Source: Chryseobacterium indoltheticum (GTDB lineage Bacteria; Bacteroidota; Bacteroidia; Flavobacteriales; Weeksellaceae). From it: a stretch of DNA of 64,000 nucleotides. This document shows, one piece after another, positions 56,302-64,000 of this stretch. Numbering within the stretch: position 1 is the stretch's first letter; the number at the start of each line of letters is the position of its first letter. Position numbers and translations under genes: made by a program. Location of the stretch: positions 1,116,001 to 1,180,000 of the forward strand of contig NZ_CP033929.1 in the NCBI RefSeq assembly GCF_003815915.1, given 5' to 3'. The notes under the pieces were generated by a model. The model saw nothing but the letters and a program-made list of their open reading frames with translations. It ran no database searches and had not been told where the DNA came from.

Positions 56302-56343
56302 AAGTCCCAAAGGGACGACTTACCAAAGCGTCGGATAAAATCC
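56302..56343. repeat. Dispersed repeat family B, copy 3
   Basis: agtcccaaagggacgactta, then ccaaagcgtcggataaaatcc. It is related to copies at 24778 and 35551. Confidence 0.7.
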
Positions 56344-56370
56344 GATGAAAACCGATCCAACAAATAAAAA

Positions 56371-56405
56371 AAATTTCGGCGGCACCCAAGGTGCCGCCGA
56401 AATTT
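56371..56405. terminator. Very strong bidirectional terminator
   Basis: AAATTTCGGCGGCACC (56371-56386) and GGTGCCGCCGAAATTT (56390-56405) form a perfect 16-bp stem with a 3-nt loop, between convergent genes. Confidence 0.95.
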
Positions 56406-56423
56406 TTATCCAACTAAATTATG

Positions 56424-57431
56424 TTACAAATTCATAAACAACTTCGGATTCACCGGAGCATTGTTTTTGTGTACTTCATAGTGCAAATGCGGCCCTGTAG
56501 AACGCCCGGAATTTCCTGATTTTGCAATCACTTGCCCAACTTTTATTTTTTCATTGGTTTTTGCAACCAATTTTGAAAGATGACCGTAAAGTGTTGCCAA
56601 TCCATTTCCGTGAGACACGATGACGCAATTTCCATAGCCGCCTTTCTGTCCGGAGAAAATTACAGTTCCGGCTGCTGTTGCGACAACGTCAGATCCGAAA
56701 GGAACGGCAATGTCTAAACCTTTGTGAAACTGCATTTGATCAGCTTCTGCAGGAGGATTATTTTTTTCTGTTGGAGCTTTAGATACCGCTACATTTTTAG
56801 TCGCTGTATGAGAAGGAGCAGCTGCACTTGCTGTCTTTGGTGTCACCATGACTTTTATTTCTCTCTTATTTCCGTAGCTGTCGGTTACTTCTATAATTTT
56901 TTCTATCGGTTCTGCTTTTACTTCCGGTTTGGGAGTTGCTGCGACGGCGCCTGGAGCAGAGGTTGCAGGTTTTACAGATGCATAAACGGTCTTAAAAGGA
57001 ATTGGGTTTTTTCGGATCCCGAAGTTTGATGAAATATAGCCTTCCGTCGGCATTCCTAAAGGTATCTGCATCAGTTTTTTCTGCAAATCCATGAGATATT
57101 GGCTGTATCTGTTTGATTGTTTTGCCAGATAAATCGAGTTTGAAATACTGTCGTTATCAAGAACCATCAATTTTTCGTTCTTAATATCTTTTGATTTTAA
57201 AAAAGAATTCAGTTGAGATACCGTTTGATCTACCAAACCAAGATCTGTTTTCATTTTAAGATAATCAACGCTGTCTTTTTCTGTATTTATCTTCACCAAA
57301 TTTACTTCATAGTTTTTGTCATCTTTCTCCGAAAACAATTTGGCAATGAAAATACTTTGTGCAAAAACTACCAGTGAAAGTCCTCCGATAAGAACTGTTA
57401 CTTTCTTTTTGCTGCCTAAAAATTTCTTCAT
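56424..57431 (-). CDS. M23 (LytM) metallopeptidase with membrane anchor
   Basis: 335 residues. A membrane segment (about 11-31) is followed by a periplasmic coiled region and an M23 domain at the C-terminus. Zinc ligands are His236 and Asp240 in HKGLDIAVPFGSD and the HLH motif in GPHLHYEV (about 314-321); YGHLS is also present. Unusually, the leading strand motif SSNFGIRKNPI (about 134-144) is separated from the first zinc ligand by an insertion of about 90 residues rich in Ala, Pro, Lys and Thr. M23 enzymes cut peptidoglycan cross-links or activate amidases. It is monocistronic. Confidence 0.9.
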   Translation of the reverse strand: MKKFLGSKKKVTVLIGGLSLVVFAQSIFIAKLFSEKDDKNYEVNLVKINTEKDSVDYLKMKTDLGLVDQTVSQLNSFLKSKDIKNEKLMVLDNDSISNSIYLAKQSNRYSQYLMDLQKKLMQIPLGMPTEGYISSNFGIRKNPIPFKTVYASVKPATSAPGAVAATPKPEVKAEPIEKIIEVTDSYGNKREIKVMVTPKTASAAAPSHTATKNVAVSKAPTEKNNPPAEADQMQFHKGLDIAVPFGSDVVATAAGTVIFSGQKGGYGNCVIVSHGNGLATLYGHLSKLVAKTNEKIKVGQVIAKSGNSGRSTGPHLHYEVHKNNAPVNPKLFMNL

Positions 57432-57629
57432 TTTTCTTTCTCTTAGAATTTAAAAAGGTTTTAAGGGTGCAAATTTAAGTAAAAATAAACTTTCAGGATT
57501 ATTCTTAACGAAAATTTAGAAATACTTGTAATAAACGTAAAATTAAGTGTTTAATTGTATGACAATGATAAAATTTCCAAAAATGATTTATATTGGATGA
57601 GAGAAAGTTTTGATATCTTTCGGTTTTAA

Positions 57630-57637
57630 TATATTTG
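57630..57637 (+). promoter_or_regulatory. Promoter -7 element of gpsA
   Basis: TATATTTG matches TAnnTTTG and ends 17 nt before the ATG at 57655. Confidence 0.55.
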
Positions 57638-57654
57638 CATTTCAGATTTCAATT

Positions 57655-58695
57655 ATGGCGAAAAAGAAAACCAACTCAGATTCTTCTATTTCTAAAAAGA
57701 CCAAAAATGACGTTGCGGTTGGCGTTGTAGGCAGCGGAAGTTTTGCAACGGCTATTGTAAAAATGCTTGTCGAAAACTGCAAGACAGTGCATTGGTGTGT
57801 AAGAAATGAGTTTGTAAAAGGAGCAATCGAACTGCGCGGTCACAACCCGACTTATCTTACAGCAGTTAATTTTAATCTTAAAAATTTAAAACTGACGACC
57901 GATGTCAACGAGTTGGTTACAGCTTGTGATGTTGTTGTTTTGGCGACTCCATCTATTTATCTTTCAGATACTTTAGATAAAATGACATGCGAATACAAAG
58001 ACAAAATTTTTGTCTCAGCCATTAAAGGGATTATTCCTAAAGTGAATGATGTGGTTGCCCATTACTTGAAAGAAGAATTTCAGATAGGATTTAGAAATCA
58101 GGCAGTTATTGCCGGACCTTGTCACGCTGAAGAAGTCGCAATGGAAAGGCTTTCTTATCTTACCGTGGCCACCGTTGAAGATGAAACTTCTCAAAAACTG
58201 GTTAATATTTTCAATTCAGATTTTATTAAGGTAAATTCAAGTAAAGATATTTTAGGAAACGAATACAGTGCTATTCTGAAAAATATTTTTGCGATCGGAG
58301 CTGGTATTGCAAGCGGTTTGGGTTACGGAGATAACTTTACAGCTGTTTTTGTATCAAATGCGATTCGTGAGATGGAAACTTTTCTTGAAGCGATTTATGA
58401 AGCACCGAGAGATGTTAACGAAAGTGCTTATTTGGGAGATTTACTGGTTACAGCATATTCATTGTTTTCAAGAAACCGAAATTTAGGAAACCTTATCGGA
58501 AAAGGATACACGGTGAAATCTGCAATTCAGTCGATGAACATGGTTGCTGAAGGATATTACGCTGCAGATTCTATTTACAAGACAGCAAAACAGAAAAAAC
58601 TGGAGTTACCAATTATTGATACTATTTATGCGATTTTATATGAAGGTAAAAACGCTGAAAAACAGTTTAAAAAATTAACGGCAAAATTGAATTAG
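57655..58695 (+). CDS. gpsA: NAD(P)H-dependent glycerol-3-phosphate dehydrogenase
   Basis: 346 residues from the ATG at 57655, supported by the promoter element just upstream; the open frame reaching further left is not used. The Rossmann motif VGVVGSGSFATAIVKML lies near 22-38. VVLATPSIYL, KGIIPK, AGPCHAEEVA and the catalytic Lys region LKNIFAIGAGIASGLGYGDNF are all in place for GpsA. It makes sn-glycerol-3-phosphate from dihydroxyacetone phosphate for phospholipid synthesis. The N-terminal Lys/Ser-rich extension (about 20 residues) is unusual but short. A terminator-like hairpin follows. Confidence 0.94.
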   Translation: MAKKKTNSDSSISKKTKNDVAVGVVGSGSFATAIVKMLVENCKTVHWCVRNEFVKGAIELRGHNPTYLTAVNFNLKNLKLTTDVNELVTACDVVVLATPSIYLSDTLDKMTCEYKDKIFVSAIKGIIPKVNDVVAHYLKEEFQIGFRNQAVIAGPCHAEEVAMERLSYLTVATVEDETSQKLVNIFNSDFIKVNSSKDILGNEYSAILKNIFAIGAGIASGLGYGDNFTAVFVSNAIREMETFLEAIYEAPRDVNESAYLGDLLVTAYSLFSRNRNLGNLIGKGYTVKSAIQSMNMVAEGYYAADSIYKTAKQKKLELPIIDTIYAILYEGKNAEKQFKKLTAKLN

Positions 58696-58722
58696 GATCA
58701 ATTTCATTTTAAAAAATATAAG

Positions 58723-58751
58723 ACATCGGTGATATTCATTGATGTTTTTTT
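58723..58751 (+). terminator. Terminator after gpsA
   Basis: ACATCGGTG (58723-58731) pairs with CATTGATGT (58737-58745), with two G-U pairs, followed by T-run. Confidence 0.7.
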
Positions 58752-58898
58752 ATTAAATATATCATCTCTATGATTTGAAATGATAATTTCCATCATCATT
58801 ATTCGGTTGATAATAATTTTATTTTTGTGACTGAATTAAATAGTGAAATCTTATTTTAATATAAAACTTTTCCCGAAATTCGTATTAAAATTCACACA

Positions 58899-60404
58899 AT
58901 GCCACATACAATTACAAACAGAACACCCAAGCCAAAATACGATGTAGTATTAATCGGCGGCGGAATTATGAGCGTAACGCTAGCAACTTTACTTCACGAA
59001 TTTGATCCCAATTTAGATATTGCTATTTTTGAAAGACTGGGAAGGTTTGCCAAAGAAAGTACCGCTGCATGGAACAATGCGGGAACAGGGCATTCTGCAT
59101 TCTGTGAACTCAATTATACACCCGAAAATGAAGATGGAAGTATAGATATTTCAAAAGCTGAAAAAATTGCAGAACAGTTTGAAATTTCAAAGCAGTTCTG
59201 GTCTTATTTGGTTGACAAAAAATACATTCAGAATCCTCAGGAGTTTATCAATTCTTGTGCGCACATGAGTTTGGTTTTTGGGGAGAAAGATGCAGAATAC
59301 CTTCGCAAAAGACATGACGCACTCATCAATTCGCCTTTGTTTTCGGAAATGGAATTTTCTACCGATCATGATACATTGAGAGAATGGATTCCTTTGGTGA
59401 TGAGCAAAAGAAATCAGTCTGAAGTTTTAGCAGCTACAAAAATGGATCTCGGAACCGATGTAAATTTTGGTAGTCTTACCCGAAAAATGGGTCGACATTT
59501 GGTAGAAGATTCTCATGTGGAAGTTTTCTTATATCATGAAGTGAAAGACGTCGATCCCAGAGAAGATGGAAAGTGGGAAATGAAAGTAAAAGACCGCATC
59601 AAAAGTCATAAACAGGAAGTTGTTGCAGATTTTGTTTTTATAGGAGCAGGAGGTTACGCATTACCATTACTCGATAGCTCAGATATTAAAGAAAGTGAAG
59701 GATACGGAGGCTTTCCTGTCTCCGGACAGTGGCTGGTTACCCATAATCAGGAATTAGTAGCACAACATCAGGCAAAAGTTTATACGCAGGCAACAGTTGA
59801 TGCACCTCCAATGTCTGTTCCGCATTTAGATTTAAGAATAATTGATGGTAAGAAAGCATTACTTTTCGGGCCTTTTGCAGGATTTTCAACGAAATTTTTG
59901 AAAGAAGGAAGCTATCTCGATTTACCGGAAAGTGTCAATACAAAAAATCTTCGCTCATTATTCGGAGCTTGGTGGCATAATCTTCCTTTAACAAAATATC
60001 TGGTTCAGCAGGTTGCGATGACGAAAGCTCAGAGGATACAGCATTTAAGAGAGTTTATAAAAGATGCAAATGAAGAAGACTGGGAATTGAAAGTTGCCGG
60101 ACAACGGGTGCAAATCATTAAAAAAGACGATAAATTAGGCGGTAAATTAGAATTCGGAACCGAGGTTGTCGTTAATGATAAAGGAACTATTGCTTCCCTT
60201 TTGGGAGCTTCTCCGGGAGCATCAACTGCAGTTTTTGCTATGCTAAATGTTTTAGAAAAATGTTTTCCTGAAAAACTTAAAGGAGAATGGAGAGATAAAT
60301 TAATGGAAATGATTCCTTCATACGGACAAAAATTATCCGAAAATCCTGAATTGGCAAAAAAAACCAGAGCGTACAGCAAAGAAAAATTGGAGCTTAAGCA
60401 TTAA
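58899..60404 (+). CDS. mqo: Malate:quinone oxidoreductase
   Basis: 501 residues. This FAD-dependent peripheral membrane enzyme oxidises malate to oxaloacetate and reduces quinone (TCA cycle). The FAD-binding VVLIGGGIMSVTLATLLHE is at 15-33, followed by ERLGRFAKESTAAWNNAGTGHSAFCELNYTPE, a hallmark of Mqo. Later FGPFAGFSTKFLKEGSYLDL and LLGASPGASTAVFAMLNVLEKCFP are also family-specific. The length is normal. It is transcribed alone; a long hairpin repeat follows. Confidence 0.96.
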   Translation: MPHTITNRTPKPKYDVVLIGGGIMSVTLATLLHEFDPNLDIAIFERLGRFAKESTAAWNNAGTGHSAFCELNYTPENEDGSIDISKAEKIAEQFEISKQFWSYLVDKKYIQNPQEFINSCAHMSLVFGEKDAEYLRKRHDALINSPLFSEMEFSTDHDTLREWIPLVMSKRNQSEVLAATKMDLGTDVNFGSLTRKMGRHLVEDSHVEVFLYHEVKDVDPREDGKWEMKVKDRIKSHKQEVVADFVFIGAGGYALPLLDSSDIKESEGYGGFPVSGQWLVTHNQELVAQHQAKVYTQATVDAPPMSVPHLDLRIIDGKKALLFGPFAGFSTKFLKEGSYLDLPESVNTKNLRSLFGAWWHNLPLTKYLVQQVAMTKAQRIQHLREFIKDANEEDWELKVAGQRVQIIKKDDKLGGKLEFGTEVVVNDKGTIASLLGASPGASTAVFAMLNVLEKCFPEKLKGEWRDKLMEMIPSYGQKLSENPELAKKTRAYSKEKLELKH

Positions 60405-60415
60405 ATATAAGCAAT

Positions 60416-60464
60416 AAGTAATGGGTAATAAGTAATTTTGCAAGGTTACTTATTACTCATTATC
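60416..60464. repeat. Long AT-rich inverted repeat
   Basis: AATGGGTAATAAGTAA and TTACTTATTACTCATT form a stem of about 16-18 bp around TTTTGCAAGG. It could act as a terminator for mqo. Similar AT-rich strings occur near 20480-20515. Confidence 0.65.
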
Positions 60465-60487
60465 TATTAACAATTACTCATATCAAG

Positions 60488-60880
60488 ATGGAAGTTATCT
60501 CAAAACCGATTGTTGCAAAGGAAATCCTTGAATCTCTTCAGACCAAAATTGAAGAAGAAAAGCAGGTGATCGTACATTGCTGCTTTCCGGCATCACCGTT
60601 TTTGGGAAATTTAATCAGAATTTGGAACACGACTTACCTTGTAGATAACACTTCCAGCCACAAAAGCAAATTGATACACGCAGAAAATATTACTATTTAT
60701 CCCAATTGGACAGTCGTTCCATTTATGAAAGATTTTTGGTTTACATTGGTTTTTTCAGGTTTGCCAAAAGATTGCACAAGTTTTGATTTTAAAGAAATAA
60801 TTCCCGAAGAAGGAGGTTTTTTTGTGAAATCAATTAAAAGAAATTCATCTGATATTTACCGTATTAAAATTTCAGAATAA
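60488..60880 (+). CDS. Conserved-looking small protein of unknown function
   Basis: 130 residues, no signal peptide. The sequence has a mixed alpha/beta look (VIVHCCFPASPFLGNLIRIWNTTYLVD; ITIYPNWTVVPFMKDFWFTLVFSGLPKDC). The paired Cys in HCCFP and a later Cys in KDCTSFDF are notable. I do not recognise the family. It begins 84 bp after mqo behind a hairpin, so it has its own expression. No functional hint comes from the neighbours. Confidence 0.75.
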   Translation: MEVISKPIVAKEILESLQTKIEEEKQVIVHCCFPASPFLGNLIRIWNTTYLVDNTSSHKSKLIHAENITIYPNWTVVPFMKDFWFTLVFSGLPKDCTSFDFKEIIPEEGGFFVKSIKRNSSDIYRIKISE

Positions 60881-60942
60881 AAATTTCTGTCCGAATGAAA
60901 TGAAGTGTAATGATCAATCTTTACCAATTTAATTAAACTAAA

Positions 60943-61587
60943 ATGAAGAAAATTATATTGCTCTTGTTCGCTGTTATTCCTCTTTTAATGTTTTCTCAGA
61001 AAATGAAAACAAACAATTCTTTGAGAAACAATTCAACGGAAATTAAAGAAATCAAAAAGTTTCAATCAGATTTAAATAAAGAATACCTCAACAAAAAAGA
61101 AACGCCATTGCGAGGCGATAATTTTGAAAACTTCAAAGCACATCCTTTCTTTCCGATTGATTTGAAATACCGTGTAACTGCCGGTTTTGTTAAAAATGAA
61201 AATCCTGAACCCTTCGATCTGCCGACTTCTTCAGGAAAATCAAAATCATATCAGGAATTTGGAAAAGCCCACTTTACAATTGACGGAAAATCTTATACTT
61301 TGACCATTTATCAAAGTTTAGATCTGATGAAAATGGAAAAATATAAAGATTATCTTTTCTTACCTTTCCGTGACGAAACCAGTCAGAAAGAAACTTATGG
61401 CGGCGGTAAATATATGGATTTAAAGATTCCGAAAGGAAATACGATTGTCCTAGATTTCAACCAATCTTATCAGCCATTTTGCGCATACAACGCTTATGAT
61501 TACAATTGTCCGATCGTTCCCGAAGAAAATAAACTGCTTGTAGAGATAAGAGCGGGAGTAATGTATAACGATATTTATCACCACTAA
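60943..61587 (+). CDS. Secreted DUF1684 protein
   Basis: 214 residues with a signal peptide (MKKIILLLFAVIPLLMFSQ). The DUF1684 core is clear: LTIYQSLDLMKMEKYKDYLFLPFRDETSQKETYGGGKYMDLKIP, then NTIVLDFNQSYQPFCAYNAYDYNCPIVPEENKLLVEIRAGV. The family is widespread and of unknown biochemical function. The next gene starts 3 bp after the stop, so it is probably co-transcribed with the GNAT gene. Confidence 0.9.
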   Translation: MKKIILLLFAVIPLLMFSQKMKTNNSLRNNSTEIKEIKKFQSDLNKEYLNKKETPLRGDNFENFKAHPFFPIDLKYRVTAGFVKNENPEPFDLPTSSGKSKSYQEFGKAHFTIDGKSYTLTIYQSLDLMKMEKYKDYLFLPFRDETSQKETYGGGKYMDLKIPKGNTIVLDFNQSYQPFCAYNAYDYNCPIVPEENKLLVEIRAGVMYNDIYHH

Positions 61588-61590
61588 ACT

Positions 61591-62076
61591 ATGGTCGACT
61601 TACAATTTTTTGAACCGAAAGATTTACCTGAATTAAATTATGAACTTGATGAAATTCAGGCGCAGTTTTCAGCTTTACCCAAACAGGCATTAGAAAGAAT
61701 TGAGGCAAGAAATCAAAATGATGATTTTTTTGCCTATCCAATTACGATTTTCTATGACGAAAAGGTGGCTGGCTTCTGTGTCTTAGATTTTGGAGATGAT
61801 AAATTGGCACTTACCGATAATGCTGATTCGGTTTTGCTTCGATCATTGTCTATAAATCCTGAATTTCAGGGGAATGGAATTGGTAAATCTGTGATGATTG
61901 TATTGGATCATTTTATTAAAGAACATTTTAAGGACTGCAATGAAATTGTTTTATCAGTTAATGAGAGAAATGATCTTGCTTTTCAGATTTATCTAAAAAC
62001 AGGATATATTTTTGAGGGTAAAAAGATCGAAGGGAGGAGCGGTCCCCAGTTTGTAATGTTTAAAATTTTAGATTAA
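61591..62076 (+). CDS. GNAT-family N-acetyltransferase
   Basis: 161 residues. The acetyl-CoA-binding motif A is visible as LRSLSINPEFQGNGIGKSVMIVLDHFIKEH (about 89-118; Q-G-x-G-x-G/K type). Motif B follows as EIVLSVNERNDLAFQIYLKTGYIFEGKKI. It transfers an acetyl group to an unknown amine. It lies 3 bp after the DUF1684 gene and 66 bp before the SDR gene. Confidence 0.92.
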   Translation: MVDLQFFEPKDLPELNYELDEIQAQFSALPKQALERIEARNQNDDFFAYPITIFYDEKVAGFCVLDFGDDKLALTDNADSVLLRSLSINPEFQGNGIGKSVMIVLDHFIKEHFKDCNEIVLSVNERNDLAFQIYLKTGYIFEGKKIEGRSGPQFVMFKILD

Positions 62077-62142
62077 TTTAAAATATAATCTTCAGTTTGG
62101 CGTGATACTTTCAATTGATTTTAGACATCATTAAATCAAAAT

Positions 62143-62952
62143 ATGGAAGTTTCATTAAAAAATCAGGTTGCCATCATCACAGGCGCTTCAAGCGGAATCG
62201 GAACCGGAATTGCAAAATCTATCGCTTCGGCCGGAGCTACAGTAATTATCAATCATTCATCTGAAAAATCTAAAGATGAGGCTCAAAAAGTTTTAGACGA
62301 GATTCAAAAAAACGGCGGAAACGGAATGGTTTATCTTTGTGATGTTTCTAAAGAAGATCAGGTGATAAAGATGTTTGCAGACGTAATTTTAGAATACGGA
62401 ACCGTTGATATTCTGGTTAATAATGCCGGCATTCAAAAAGATGCTAAATTTATCGATATGACTTTGGAAGATTGGGACACCGTAATGGGCGTGAATCTTA
62501 GAGGCCAGTTTTTATGTTCCAGAGAAGCTATTAAAGAATTTCTTCGCCGTGGAATAGATACAAAACGTTCAGTTGCCTGCGGCAAAATCATCCACATCAG
62601 TTCGGTACATGAAATTATTCCTTGGGCAGGCCATGCAAATTATGCAGCAAGTAAAGGTGCTATAAAAATGTTGATGCAAACTTTGGCTCAGGAGCATGGT
62701 GCGGATAAAATCCGGGTAAATTCAATTTGTCCTGGAGCTATTCAGACACCAATTAATAAAGATGCGTGGGAAACTCCGGAAGCAATGAATGATTTGATGA
62801 AGCTTATTCCATACAACAGAATTGGTCAGCCTGAAGATGTAGGGAATTTGGCCGCATTTTTAGCCAGCGATTTGGCTGATTATATTTCTGGAACCAGTAT
62901 TTTCATAGACGGTGGAATGACCAGTCTTGAAAGCTTCTCAAACGGTGGATAA
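62143..62952 (+). CDS. Short-chain dehydrogenase, glucose 1-dehydrogenase-like
   Basis: 269 residues of the classical SDR family. The cofactor motif TGASSGIG is at 13-20, NNAG near 91-94, the catalytic Ser in HISSVHE, and Tyr-x3-Lys in NYAASKGA (about 166-170). Similarity in the substrate region (HEIIPWAGHANYAASKGAIKML; PGAIQTPINKDAW) points to the glucose 1-dehydrogenase-like branch, which oxidises glucose to gluconolactone with NAD(P). The actual sugar is unproven. It is convergent with recO, with only 1 bp between the stops. Confidence 0.9.
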   Translation: MEVSLKNQVAIITGASSGIGTGIAKSIASAGATVIINHSSEKSKDEAQKVLDEIQKNGGNGMVYLCDVSKEDQVIKMFADVILEYGTVDILVNNAGIQKDAKFIDMTLEDWDTVMGVNLRGQFLCSREAIKEFLRRGIDTKRSVACGKIIHISSVHEIIPWAGHANYAASKGAIKMLMQTLAQEHGADKIRVNSICPGAIQTPINKDAWETPEAMNDLMKLIPYNRIGQPEDVGNLAAFLASDLADYISGTSIFIDGGMTSLESFSNGG

Positions 62953-62953
62953 T

Positions 62954-63640
62954 TTATTCGAAAATCTGCTGAATAATTTCGAGTGAATTAGGTGTTTTAA
63001 AATCGGTAATATGGTAATGATAATAAATAAGCAGGCTGTCTAAAAACTTTTTCCTTAAAACTTGCGGAATCTTTATTTCATAAGGATCATTAGAGGATAA
63101 AATTAATTTCCATAAAAGAGAGTTCTCACTGTCAAAAAAATGGTGTGTTCCAACATTTGAGAAAGTTCCTGTTTCGGGATCAAGATAGTTTCCTTCTCCT
63201 AAAAGTGGTGCAACTCCCTGAATTTTTAAGATCTTAATGAGAAGAATAAGATGAGAACGGTAATTTTGCCGGCTGAGCTCAAGGATAAATTCATCAATGG
63301 TATGAAAGATGATCTGATTTTTATTTTCGTTTCTTAAAATTTGATTCAAAAAATCTGCAATAAAAAATATAACCGTATTGGCTTTAATGTCGGTGTAAAC
63401 ATCATTTATTTCTACAATTTCAAATCTAGATATCGTTTGAATTCCACTGCTTTTTCCAGCGCTGACAGAAAAATTAAGCTTATTTAAAGGAAGCAAAAAT
63501 GCTTTCTTCTTATTCTTTTTACTGTAAATCCCTTTTAAAAAATAGGTCTGAAAACCATCCTCTTCGGTGAAACAATGGAGAACGGCATCGTTTTCTCCAT
63601 ATTTTATATAAGAAAGTAAAAATCCGCTTTGTAAAATCAT
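62954..63640 (-). CDS. recO: DNA repair protein RecO
   Basis: 228 residues. RecO helps RecR and RecF load RecA on SSB-coated DNA. The N-terminal OB-fold starts QSGFLLSYIKYGENDAVLHCFTEEDGFQTYFLKGIYSKKNKKKAFLLPLNKL, as in flavobacterial RecO. The helical C-terminal domain lacks the four-Cys zinc site of many RecO proteins (few Cys are present), as is usual in this phylum. Its ATG overlaps the stop codon of the upstream gene by one base (TAATG), implying translational coupling. Confidence 0.92.
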   Translation of the reverse strand: MILQSGFLLSYIKYGENDAVLHCFTEEDGFQTYFLKGIYSKKNKKKAFLLPLNKLNFSVSAGKSSGIQTISRFEIVEINDVYTDIKANTVIFFIADFLNQILRNENKNQIIFHTIDEFILELSRQNYRSHLILLIKILKIQGVAPLLGEGNYLDPETGTFSNVGTHHFFDSENSLLWKLILSSNDPYEIKIPQVLRKKFLDSLLIYYHYHITDFKTPNSLEIIQQIFE

Positions 63641-64000
63641 TAATTGACTACCGCTATTTTTGCTGTAGCTTTATCTGAACCATCTTCGTTGGTCATCAAA
63701 ACAAAATAAATTCCCGAAGCCACTCTTTTGCCTTTTTGGTTATTAAGATTCCATTCGTAATATCCTGTTCTTGCAATGGCAGAATGTACTAAGTTTCCTG
63801 CAGCATCGGTAATTCTGATATTAGTTTTTTCAGCTAATCCTTTAATAGTTACATTTCCTTTAAATTGGGAATACACAACCGGATTAGGATAAACGAGAAC
63901 ATTCCCAAAATCTGAAGTCACGTCTGCAACATCACCCTGATAGGTAACAATTCCATCAAAGGTTACAAAATAAACTTTGCCGGTTTTTTTATCAACTTTA
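63640..64000 (-). CDS. C-terminal end of a T9SS-sorted protein, possibly PorZ
   Basis: The frame enters from the right edge and ends at 63640. The visible part reads as a strand of a propeller-like domain (KVYFVTFDGIVTYQGDVAD) followed by a type A C-terminal sorting domain (VLVYPNPV; VTIKGLAEKTNIRITDAAGNLVHS; GYYEWNLNN; GKRVASGIYFVLM). Such domains direct export through the type IX secretion system of Bacteroidota. The propeller-plus-sorting layout next to recO suggests PorZ, but the missing N-terminus prevents a firm call. The start codon is outside the window. Confidence 0.8.
   Translation of the reverse strand, partial: KVDKKTGKVYFVTFDGIVTYQGDVADVTSDFGNVLVYPNPVVYSQFKGNVTIKGLAEKTNIRITDAAGNLVHSAIARTGYYEWNLNNQKGKRVASGIYFVLMTNEDGSDKATAKIAVVN

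Overview
The window looks like a chromosome segment of a Bacteroidota bacterium of the Flavobacteriia, probably Chryseobacterium or a close relative. The grounds are: low GC; many promoters with the TAnnTTTG -7 element and few Shine-Dalgarno sequences; a type IX secretion sorting domain at the right end; GapA/PfkA, Mqo, RecO and YceI of flavobacterial type; and short dispersed repeats. No phage structural genes or integrase are present.

Layout. 1-9.7 kb is mostly ordinary: a GH25 lysozyme fragment, pfkA-gapA, a lipoprotein subtilase, a cystatin-like small protein, a secreted carboxypeptidase-regulatory-like protein, a YgiD-type dioxygenase and YceI. 9.8-18.0 kb is a seven-gene, largely overlapping operon: a MoxR AAA+ ATPase, a degenerate vWA/beta-propeller protein, membrane proteins and small partners. 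It matches the MoxR-vWA-beta-propeller (bpX) ternary systems predicted to act in biological conflict.

18.0-31.6 kb is the most unusual part and reads as an RNA-damage island. It opens with two tandem leader ORFs. Leader 1 uses all 20 amino acids within its first 29 codons; leader 2 uses 19 of 20. Each ends at an intrinsic terminator, and each carries, late in the ORF, a segment able to pair with the terminator's 5' arm. This is the architecture of a ribosome-controlled attenuator that senses shortage of almost any tRNA. Immediately downstream is an array of about 17 odd tRNA genes. Three have insertions of about 50 nt in the T-loop, one is a 60-nt minimal form, one or two are degenerate, and almost all end in N-CA rather than N-CCA. 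The decoded amino acids are biased to known anticodon-nuclease targets (His, Asp, Asn, Tyr, Arg, Lys, Glu, Gln). Then come a YkuK-like RNase H-fold protein, an ERI1-like DEDDh exonuclease, a DinB-like protein, a chain of permuted tRNA-like modules, a slipin, a VOC protein, the Ro60/TROVE protein, an IS110 insertion, a possible HEPN protein, and a cluster of seven Y RNA-like RNAs interrupted by a SUKH/SMI1 gene. Several Y RNA-like units carry a circularly permuted tRNA mimic (T-arm, closed acceptor stem, D-arm). Three transcription units of this island (permuted tRNA-like RNA, Ro60, Y RNA array) share one 20-bp operator-like inverted repeat exactly 13 nt upstream of TTTGC, so they are probably one regulon. 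No RtcB ligase is encoded within the window.

31.8-50.1 kb is a stress/Ter region: an XRE regulator divergent from a YqiJ-like/flotillin (YqiK-like) pair, a 1603-aa AAA+ 'DNA repair ATPase', two HTH ORFs typical of transposon-like elements, a SulP transporter, and a ter cluster (HAD, phosphoribosyltransferase-like, TerD, TelA, unknown, TerD, TerC). 50.2-64 kb returns to housekeeping and accessory genes: catalase-fold protein, FKBP, lipoprotein, XRE membrane protein, beta-lactamase-fold hydrolase, an Rrf2 regulator with palindromic sites and its NmrA-like neighbour, an M23 peptidase, gpsA, mqo, DUF1684, GNAT, SDR, recO, and the C-terminal end of a T9SS-sorted protein (possibly PorZ).

How the genes may work together (inference): tRNA cleavage stalls ribosomes on the all-amino-acid leaders, which opens the attenuators and releases replacement or decoy tRNAs. 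Ro60, Y RNAs, slipin and the nucleases then handle damaged RNA, while the bpX and Ter systems are independent stress or conflict modules nearby.
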